This document shows, piece by piece, positions 57,647 to 64,000 of a stretch of DNA of 64,000 nt. How positions within the stretch are numbered: the stretch's first letter is position 1; each line of letters opens with the position of its first letter. The translations under genes and the position numbers were made by a program. The stretch spans positions 1-64,000 of IMG/VR virus record IMGVR_UViG_3300031951_000113. One strand, written 5' to 3'. The DNA is from a virus. The notes under the pieces are model-generated. The model was not told where the DNA came from and did not search any database. It saw only the letters and a list, made by a program, of their open reading frames with translations.

Positions 57647-59962
57647 ATGCCTGTAAAATCTATACAGTTTGGAGTGCCTAGCACTAGCCCGTCACCCCCA
57701 ACTACAGGAGTGAAGTTGTTTTATGGGGCTGATGGCGTCTTTAAAACTGTAGCGCCTGATGGGTCTGTAGAAGAAATATCTGGAGGAGGCGGTGGCGGCG
57801 GTAACGCAAGTGTAGTTTTTGGCCCCACCGCACCGGAGAACCCGTATCAAGGTCTAAGGTGGGTAAATACAAGTGATGGTAGAATTTACGATTGGGTTGA
57901 TTCTTTTTGGGTGGAGCTAACTGGTGTTGGTGGTGGAGGAGGCGCTCAAGGAGTTCAGGGTTCTCAAGGGCTACAAGGCCCAAGTGGGGGAGCTCAAGGA
58001 GACCAGGGCGTGCCAGGTGTGCCGGGGCCGCAAGGAGCCCAAGGAGATCAGGGTTTTCAAGGAGATCTCGGCGTACAAGGAGCACAGGGAGACCAAGGTT
58101 ACCAAGGCCCCCAAGGAGATCAGGGTTTTCAAGGAGATCTCGGCGTACAAGGAGCACAGGGAGACCAAGGTTACCAAGGCCCCCAGGGAGATCAGGGTTT
58201 TCAAGGAGATCTCGGCGTTCAAGGGGCGCAGGGAAGTCAGGGGGCGCAGGGATTTCAGGGAGACCAAGGATCAGATGGCGTGCAAGGAGACCAAGGTAGT
58301 TTTGGGCAGCAAGGCTACCAAGGCGAAACTGGAGCTGGCTTTCAAGGGTTCCAGGGCCTGCAAGGTTCTGTTGGGCTGCAGGGGCTTGTCGGGACTCAAG
58401 GCATTACTGGAGCTCAGGGCGCTCAAGGACGCCAGGGGAGCCAAGGTGATCAAGGCGGGTCTGGAGCTCAAGGATACCAAGGGCAGGGGTTTCAAGGTTC
58501 TTCGGGCCCTCAAGGACTACAGGGCTCTCAGGGGTTGCAAGGCAGCCAAGGAGCTTCTGGGGTTAACGGAACTAACGGGTTTCAAGGTTTCCAAGGTACG
58601 GCAGGCCCTCAAGGAATTTCTGGTTTGCAAGGTTTTGTAGGCGCGCAGGGTTCCCAAGGAAGCCAAGGACTTCATGGGCCGCAGGGTTTTGTTGGGGTGC
58701 AAGGCCCAGCAGGCAATCAAGGCGGTATAGGTTCACAAGGCTCTCAAGGACGGCAGGGAAACCAAGGCGAACAAGGCAATTTAGGTTTTCAGGGCGCTCA
58801 AGGTAACCAAGGTTTTTCTGGGCCTCAGGGCTCCGTCGGCACGCAAGGTGCCGTAGGCAGTCAGGGCTCCGTTGGAGTGCAAGGTTCTCAAGGAAACCAA
58901 GGGTCTTCTGGGCCTCAGGGCTCCGTTGGCACGCAAGGAGCCGTCGGCAGCCAAGGCGTAGTAGGGGCTCAAGGCAGCACAGGGCTTCAAGGCTCTGTTG
59001 GTCAACAAGGTTCTGTCGGCGTGCAAGGCCCAGCAGGCAATCAAGGCGGTATAGGTTCACAAGGCTCTCAAGGACGGCAGGGAAACCAAGGCGAACAAGG
59101 CAATTTAGGTTTTCAGGGCGCTCAAGGTAACCAAGGTTTTTCTGGGCCTCAGGGCTCCGTCGGCACGCAAGGAGCCGTCGGCAGCCAAGGCGTAGTCGGG
59201 GCTCAAGGCAGCACAGGGCTTCAAGGCTCTGTTGGTCAACAAGGTTCTGTCGGCGTGCAAGGAACTGTAGGTAACCAAGGTGTAGTCGGGGCTCAAGGCA
59301 GCACAGGGCTTCAAGGCTCTGTTGGTCAACAAGGTTCTGTCGGCGTGCAAGGAACTGTAGGTAACCAAGGTGTAGTCGGGGCTCAAGGCTCTCAAGGACG
59401 GCAGGGAAACCAAGGGTTTCAAGGAGATGTAGGCGCTCAAGGAGCCCAAGGCCGCCAAGGTTCTAATGGGTTACAAGGGTCTGTTGGGTCGCAAGGCTCT
59501 ACAGGCAGCCAAGGCAGTACTGGGTCGCAAGGTTCTGTCGGACAGCAGGGTTCTGTAGGCGTGCAGGGCGGAGTTGGAAGCCAAGGCACACAAGGCGTTC
59601 AAGGCTCTCAAGGATCTCAGGGCAAGTCTATTATAGTTTCTAGGTCAAACTCCGTAATATCAGCTGGCGCTTTGAGTTTGGATTTAAGTTCTTCTTCTGT
59701 GTTTGTCTCAACTGTTACTTCCGCTGTAACAGTTTCTTTTGTTAACCCCCCGGCTTCTGGAACTGTTTGTTCTTTTATAGTTCAGCTTAAAGGCAACGGC
59801 ACTCAGTATAGTGTTACCTGGCCTGCTTCTGTACGATGGGACCAAAATATCGTTCCAGTGCTGACTTGGACTGCTAATAGAACTGATAATTTGTCGTTTT
59901 TCACCCATGATGGGGGTGTTACGTATTTTGGTTCTTTGATTGGTCAAAATTACTATCCATGA
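57647..59962 (+). CDS. Collagen-like G-X-Q tail fibre with β-sandwich tip
   Basis: 771 residues. Residues 1-95 form a non-collagenous head containing a GGGGGGG linker and WVNTSDGRIYDW. About 95-660 are G-X-Q triplets. The last ~110 are a β-rich tip (KSIIVSRSNSVISAG... to the end). It encodes the layout head, triple-helix rod, tip. Internal near-duplications of ~78 bp (three copies, 58020-58250) and of longer blocks (58690-59430) show expansion. It is the second fibre of this type; the first is at 1-3159. Confidence 0.85.
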   Translation: MPVKSIQFGVPSTSPSPPTTGVKLFYGADGVFKTVAPDGSVEEISGGGGGGGNASVVFGPTAPENPYQGLRWVNTSDGRIYDWVDSFWVELTGVGGGGGAQGVQGSQGLQGPSGGAQGDQGVPGVPGPQGAQGDQGFQGDLGVQGAQGDQGYQGPQGDQGFQGDLGVQGAQGDQGYQGPQGDQGFQGDLGVQGAQGSQGAQGFQGDQGSDGVQGDQGSFGQQGYQGETGAGFQGFQGLQGSVGLQGLVGTQGITGAQGAQGRQGSQGDQGGSGAQGYQGQGFQGSSGPQGLQGSQGLQGSQGASGVNGTNGFQGFQGTAGPQGISGLQGFVGAQGSQGSQGLHGPQGFVGVQGPAGNQGGIGSQGSQGRQGNQGEQGNLGFQGAQGNQGFSGPQGSVGTQGAVGSQGSVGVQGSQGNQGSSGPQGSVGTQGAVGSQGVVGAQGSTGLQGSVGQQGSVGVQGPAGNQGGIGSQGSQGRQGNQGEQGNLGFQGAQGNQGFSGPQGSVGTQGAVGSQGVVGAQGSTGLQGSVGQQGSVGVQGTVGNQGVVGAQGSTGLQGSVGQQGSVGVQGTVGNQGVVGAQGSQGRQGNQGFQGDVGAQGAQGRQGSNGLQGSVGSQGSTGSQGSTGSQGSVGQQGSVGVQGGVGSQGTQGVQGSQGSQGKSIIVSRSNSVISAGALSLDLSSSSVFVSTVTSAVTVSFVNPPASGTVCSFIVQLKGNGTQYSVTWPASVRWDQNIVPVLTWTANRTDNLSFFTHDGGVTYFGSLIGQNYYP
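58020..59430 (+). repeat. Internal duplications in the second fibre gene
   Basis: Three ~78-bp copies lie at about 58020-58250; a ~340-bp block near 58690 recurs near 59020; shorter AGGCAGCACAGGGCTTCAAG blocks recur at 58970, 59205 and 59300. All are in frame. Confidence 0.85.
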
Positions 59963-60816
59963 GCGCGGGGACCTCCATACACTCTAGAAACAGGTTTAAG
60001 ACTTACCAGAGCTCCCCCAACAACATACCTGGGCTAGTTTTGCTTTTAGACTCGTCTGTGGGGGTCACCGCGTCTGCAGGTGCTGTCTCTAGTTGGGCAG
60101 ATGTGACCACTGGAAGGGGTACTGAACTCATTCAGGGGGTCCCCGAGCTACGCCCTTCTGTCGGCGTGTCGTTAAACGGAAAGCCCACTATACGGTTTAG
60201 TAGAGACTATTTGTACTGCGCTGATTTTACTAAGTTTAATTTAGGCACTAACAGCCTTCTTATGTACGTTGTTTGTAGCTTAGACAGCGGCGGAAGTTCT
60301 GGAAGAGTGTCTTTTATTTCTGGGAAATTTGGTCATTTGAATTACCCTACTGGGACGACCAACGGTGTTGGGCGATATTATATTGGTAAAGACAATAATA
60401 ACTACGTCTATGGGGCTTACTGGACTAATGGTTTATTTAATGGCTATGATACTATAGCTAATTTTTCAACCGCATATAGAATTTATATGCTTAATTTGCA
60501 ACGGGTCTCCACAGGCACTATGACTAACGGTTTGTACGTTCATGGACGAGCTGCCATGACTACCACAGCTACCGACAATAAAGGAAATTGGGTGCCTAAC
60601 ATGCCTTTTTGCGTTGGGGCCCCGTGCAAGCATGACGGAACTTTGTACACATCTTTAAATGACATAGCTGTAAACAGCTCAACGAGAGAGTTCATGGCAG
60701 GGAATGTTGCTGAAGTGGGGCTTTTTCAGCGAGATTTTTTATTTAGGGGGGACGAAATCACTTTAATAAATCAGTACCTTGTTCGAAAATGGGGATTATC
60801 CGCTTTGTCAGCTTAA
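59959..60816 (+). CDS. LamG/concanavalin-like lectin-fold protein
   Basis: 285 residues. IPGLVLLLDSSVGVTA, SWADVT, NGKPTIRFS and GNVAEVGLFQRDFL, ending YLVRKWGLSA, is the pattern of the LamG-like/ConA-like domain used in adhesins. It overlaps the fibre gene stop by 4 nt. It may be a carbohydrate-binding fibre tip or partner of the collagen-like fibre. Confidence 0.7.
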   Translation: MSAGTSIHSRNRFKTYQSSPNNIPGLVLLLDSSVGVTASAGAVSSWADVTTGRGTELIQGVPELRPSVGVSLNGKPTIRFSRDYLYCADFTKFNLGTNSLLMYVVCSLDSGGSSGRVSFISGKFGHLNYPTGTTNGVGRYYIGKDNNNYVYGAYWTNGLFNGYDTIANFSTAYRIYMLNLQRVSTGTMTNGLYVHGRAAMTTTATDNKGNWVPNMPFCVGAPCKHDGTLYTSLNDIAVNSSTREFMAGNVAEVGLFQRDFLFRGDEITLINQYLVRKWGLSALSA

Positions 60817-60839
60817 TTTTTTGTGATACATTTACCATT

Positions 60840-61037
60840 ATGACTATTGACTTTCCAAATAACCCAGTTATGAATCAGTCGTATAGTTTTTCAGGAAAAC
60901 ACTGGAAATGGAACGGGTATGCTTGGGAGTCTATAGCAACGCCTTTTGTTCTACCTCCATTGAGCTCCTCAGACATAGAAGATTTTGTCCCTGCTGTTAA
61001 CGAGGCAATAACCGAAGTTGACGCGGGGGCATTTTAA
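60840..61037 (+). CDS. Small tail-associated protein
   Basis: 65 residues from MTIDFPNNPVMNQSYSF at 60840. The KHWKWNGYAWES segment is common at the start of phage tail and fibre proteins. Acidic C-terminus. Possibly a fibre adaptor. Confidence 0.6.
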   Translation: MTIDFPNNPVMNQSYSFSGKHWKWNGYAWESIATPFVLPPLSSSDIEDFVPAVNEAITEVDAGAF

Positions 61038-61074
61038 ATGAAAACCCTAACCTACTAATAGACAATAATACACC

Positions 61075-62469
61075 ATGGCTAGTCCTCTAATTAAAATAAA
61101 ACGTGGCTCTACAGCCCCAAGCTCAACGCTTTCTGCTGGCGAGTTTGCTATCGATCAAAGCAACCAGAACCTGTATCTAGGTATTGATGACGGAGTATCC
61201 GTTAGCAATGTGATTATCGCTGGTGAAGGCACTTTTGCTACTAAGACTTTTGTAGCGGACGCCATTGAAGCTGTTACAGACACTCTCGGCACAATGTCTA
61301 CTCAAGACGCTGATAGTGTAGCTATTACTGGAGGGACTATTGATGGAACCGCTATTGGGCAGTCTTCGGCTTCGACAGGCATATTTACAGGGATCGAGTC
61401 CACTGACCCTAACTTGACTAACAAGTTTGTGGGTCCGACTGAGTTTACTTGGGGCCTTAAAGGCAACGGCGTAAATCCCGTGTATGTAAGTAGCACGCTT
61501 GATCTTTCGATTGGCTCTGGCATAATTGAACTGGGGACTTCGGGCTACGGCGCGGTTCGCGGCCTTGGCGAGCCCGCTAACGATAACGACGCGGCCCGTA
61601 AAAAATATGTGGACGACAAAGTGGCCGCTTTAGGGAGCGTTTTCCGCTATAAAGGAACTGTAGGCCAGTTTTCAAACGCCCCAGGCAACCGATTGCAAGA
61701 TCTCCCCGATCAAAACGCTGGAGCGTATTATCTGGTAGATTTCGTCCCGTCCCAGAATGGCGAGGCTCTTGCCTTTGAAGATGGGAACGGCGGCTCTTGG
61801 TTTGCCAAAGTTGGAGACGCTTTTGTTATGACGTCTCAGAGCGGTTGGCAAAAACTTGACAACGTTGACGTTGTGGTTAGCGGAACTGATAACGAAGTTA
61901 CCGTAACTGGGGATGAAAACACAGGCTACACTGTTGCGTTGGCGACTGCTTTCAAGTCTAGAGTTTCTAACGTAGAGCTCAAGACGCAAAACATTGACCT
62001 AGCCTCTACATCTGCCGGGGCCACTAAAGTAAACGGTAATGTCGATGTGGCTGGCAGGCTGTCTTCTTGTAACGAGAACTTTGTTGTTAACACCAGCAGA
62101 GTTGATTTTAGCAACCAGGCTGTTTACATCGGCGGTTCTGGGGCAAAGCTTGTAGGCGTTGATGATAGTGGAGCCACCCCCTACATCGAAAACATAAATC
62201 ACCGAGGCGCTTTTAAATTGTCTTCTGCGGGAGTATTCAACTCTCCTGATTTTGAGGTAACCAACGGCGGAGAGGTGCGGTTGAACCAGGCTTGTAATTC
62301 AGCTGCGGTTCAGTCTTACGGGACATTTAATATCTCGTCTGGAGGGGGACAATTCACTGACTCCGGGTCTCCGATTGCTTTAAAGGCAAATGGAAACCTC
62401 GTTGGGGTCAATAATAATTTCGGGGTTCCGTACATCGAAAACTTTATTATTGACGGCGGAAATTATTAA
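61075..62469 (+). CDS. Tail fibre protein
   Basis: 464 residues. The N-terminus (SPLIKIKRGSTAPSSTLSAGEFAID, then LYLGIDD) is the attachment module of phage fibres in the hyaluronidase/tropism-determinant group. The rest is β-rich and repetitive with Asn/Gly turns, ending in FIIDGGNY. ATG preceded by the AATAATACACC motif. Confidence 0.75.
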   Translation: MASPLIKIKRGSTAPSSTLSAGEFAIDQSNQNLYLGIDDGVSVSNVIIAGEGTFATKTFVADAIEAVTDTLGTMSTQDADSVAITGGTIDGTAIGQSSASTGIFTGIESTDPNLTNKFVGPTEFTWGLKGNGVNPVYVSSTLDLSIGSGIIELGTSGYGAVRGLGEPANDNDAARKKYVDDKVAALGSVFRYKGTVGQFSNAPGNRLQDLPDQNAGAYYLVDFVPSQNGEALAFEDGNGGSWFAKVGDAFVMTSQSGWQKLDNVDVVVSGTDNEVTVTGDENTGYTVALATAFKSRVSNVELKTQNIDLASTSAGATKVNGNVDVAGRLSSCNENFVVNTSRVDFSNQAVYIGGSGAKLVGVDDSGATPYIENINHRGAFKLSSAGVFNSPDFEVTNGGEVRLNQACNSAAVQSYGTFNISSGGGQFTDSGSPIALKANGNLVGVNNNFGVPYIENFIIDGGNY

Positions 62470-62482
62470 TGTTCAATATTTA

Positions 62483-62513
62483 CCCGCTTCAGGTATTTAC
62501 TACCTGAGGCGGG
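62483..62513 (+). terminator. Strong hairpin between fibre genes
   Basis: CCCGC-TTCAGGTA pairs with TACCTGA-GGCGGG around a 5-nt loop (12 bp, one mismatch or bulge). Followed by CCATTTCT. It is either a weak terminator or an mRNA-processing hairpin. Confidence 0.65.
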
Positions 62514-62525
62514 CCATTTCTATAA

Positions 62526-63161
62526 ATGGCTTCTACTAAAATAGTACCTAAAAAGTCTGTACAGCAGGGCAAAGTGCCTGAAGCTGGCGATCTATCCTCT
62601 GGAGAGATAGCCATTAATTATACTGATAAGAAACTTTACGGAAAGAACCCTAGTTCTGGACTTGTTGTTGAGATTGGGGGGCTATCTGCCCACTACCACG
62701 ATCAGCTTTTTTCGGTAAACAGAGTTTCTGACTTTGAGGTGTCAGACTCTGGAAGTGTTGTGGTAACTAACGGGTCTGGAGTTTCCACTTCACTTTTACC
62801 CCTTAGTTCAGTCAACAGGGTATTATCACTCCCTGACAAAAATGGCACTTTAGCTACGCTCGACGATGTCCCCGCTTCAAGCACCATCAATGACCTTGAT
62901 GAGATGTTTAACTCTGCCAGAGCCACCTACTACCACGAGGTCGGCTATACGGCGGGCGGGGATGTCTCGGCCATCGAGGTGTATGCCACTAGCGCGAAGG
63001 CCACGCACCTTTACTCACGCGCATTCACTTACAACGCCTCGGGAAATATCACCCAGGTCCTTACCACCGATCGCCAAAATTCCGGCGTCTCTCTTACTAA
63101 AACAATTTCTTACAACGGGTCAGGCGACATCGCCACCATGACTCGCTCTTACTCGCTTTAA
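62526..63161 (+). CDS. Tail fibre protein, probably chimeric
   Basis: 211 residues. The N-terminus (KIVPKKSVQQGKVPEAGDLSSGEIAIN) is a fibre attachment module like that of the preceding gene. From about residue 130 base composition shifts from A/T-rich to GC-rich (near 62900), so the C-terminal receptor-side portion (ATYYHEVGYTAGGDVSAIEV) looks acquired from another genome. Confidence 0.65.
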   Translation: MASTKIVPKKSVQQGKVPEAGDLSSGEIAINYTDKKLYGKNPSSGLVVEIGGLSAHYHDQLFSVNRVSDFEVSDSGSVVVTNGSGVSTSLLPLSSVNRVLSLPDKNGTLATLDDVPASSTINDLDEMFNSARATYYHEVGYTAGGDVSAIEVYATSAKATHLYSRAFTYNASGNITQVLTTDRQNSGVSLTKTISYNGSGDIATMTRSYSL

Positions 63162-63164
63162 TTT

Positions 63165-64000
63165 ATGGCTAATATCTCAGTTACAACGGATACTAATTAC
63201 AGCACGCTTACGATCGCCAATGGCGACACAATTAGCGTGGACTCGCTCGCCACTCTCACGATCGACACAAACACCGTTAATATCGCAGGTATTAGTTTCA
63301 CTGGCACGGGCGGTAAGGTTGTAGTCAATAACCCCTCCACCACCACTCCGATTTTCGTGAATGTCACAGGCTCGATCCCTGTGAGTGTAGACGGCGAGCT
63401 TCGCGCTTTTGGCGCACCTATCCAGATCGGCACGGGGGATGGCAGCACGGCCACCTTTGCGCTGCCCACAGGCGCGGGCGGCTCGAAATACGATAACATC
63501 AGCGTGTGCTGGGTCGCTCGCGGCGACACTTTCCGCGACGGCACATCCTACCTCCGCACCTACGCCGAGGTGGATTCTTTCACAAATCTCGTCACGGCCT
63601 ACCAAGACCATTTCACGCACGACACGGTGGCGAACACGATCACCTTCCGCAGCGCGCCGTCAGCCGGGGCCGCGATCACGATTCCGAATATCCAAATCCG
63701 CGATGCAGGCGGCTCCACAGGGATGACTTTCTCTGGCCCCACGGAGTTCAACTACACCTCGATCGCTCGGTTCGATAGCATGTCGAACAACAGCAACACG
63801 CAGGAACTTACGCTCCGCAACTGCGGGGTGCGCCACGGCGGCGGAAGCGGCACACTGAATTGGCGGCGCGCACCCGGCACCATCACCATGACAGGCACCG
63901 CATTCTTGTGCGAGAACGCTTCGCTCGATTGCTTCGCGTGCGTCAATATCGTTTTCAAAAACTGCATCTTCACAGGCAAAAATACTTCCAGCGTTTTTTC
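63165..64000 (+). CDS. GC-rich tail fibre/receptor-binding protein, runs off window end
   Basis: Open frame from ATG 63165 to the last base (278 codons), starting MANISVTTDTNYSTLTI. β-solenoid-like pattern of short Gly/Thr/Ile strands, Cys at several positions late. GC is much higher than in the first 62.9 kb, consistent with recent acquisition. Being incomplete at its 3' end, the gene's true length is unknown. It is the most likely host-range determinant at this end. Confidence 0.7.
   Translation, partial: MANISVTTDTNYSTLTIANGDTISVDSLATLTIDTNTVNIAGISFTGTGGKVVVNNPSTTTPIFVNVTGSIPVSVDGELRAFGAPIQIGTGDGSTATFALPTGAGGSKYDNISVCWVARGDTFRDGTSYLRTYAEVDSFTNLVTAYQDHFTHDTVANTITFRSAPSAGAAITIPNIQIRDAGGSTGMTFSGPTEFNYTSIARFDSMSNNSNTQELTLRNCGVRHGGGSGTLNWRRAPGTITMTGTAFLCENASLDCFACVNIVFKNCIFTGKNTSSVF

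Noticed and set aside
57741-59458. Frames in other phases of the second fibre gene
   Set aside because: Same repeat artefact; the Gly-X-Gln frame is the only one with structured head and tip.

Overview
The window is most of the genome of a tailed, temperate bacteriophage with a podovirus-like (T7-like) gene set. Evidence: a large terminase, portal, scaffold, major capsid protein, a head-tail adaptor, a 3105-residue internal virion protein, a family A DNA polymerase and a primase-helicase occur together with a tyrosine integrase beside a tRNA-Thr(UGU) 3' fragment that looks like attP. No rRNA, ribosomal or bacterial housekeeping genes are present. Start codons are preceded by A/T-rich sequence rather than Shine-Dalgarno motifs, and several promoters sit within a few bases of the ATG, so the host probably uses non-SD or leaderless initiation. 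The C-terminal block of the integrase (NGLRHS followed by a GNSPE segment) resembles integrases I associate with Verrucomicrobiota; that host guess is inference only.

Layout. 1-20 kb (+ strand): a collagen-like G-X-Q fibre that begins before the window, a Cys-rich miniprotein, two glycan-related enzymes (GT-A-like and sulfotransferase), a head-tail adaptor, internal virion proteins, the giant virion protein with two HExxH motifs, and an HNH protein. Two small genes, a secreted and a membrane protein, lie on the opposite strand inside this operon. 20-34.8 kb (- strand): a surface-glycan group (WcbI-like, GT2-methyltransferase, 2OG oxygenase-like), about a dozen small genes, then a MoxR AAA+/VWA/DUF3150-like module with three mutually related proteins. 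34.8-37.4 kb: a lone + strand small-terminase-like gene, two small - strand genes and 1.3 kb of non-coding DNA rich in hairpins, ending in an origin-like set of GGTGATGG repeats. 37.4-48.6 kb (- strand): primase-helicase, DNA polymerase A, a helicase-nuclease fusion, a RuvC-like resolvase, an excisionase-like protein, two ribbon-helix-helix proteins and the integrase. 48.6-49 kb: attP and a terminator. 49-64 kb (+ strand): TerL, GT-like protein, portal, scaffold, capsid, and a series of fibre proteins running off the window end.

How it fits together. The - strand genes look like early/replication and lysogeny genes driven by a recurring promoter core, GGTATAATATC. The + strand genes look like late packaging and morphogenesis genes that read from TerL through the end of the window and, if the genome is circular, through a missing segment back to position 1. 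The most unusual parts are the MoxR-VWA module with its paralogue trio, the helicase-nuclease fusion that still carries a promoter-like element and start codon at the joint, three clusters of structured non-coding sequence, and the surface-glycan enzymes.
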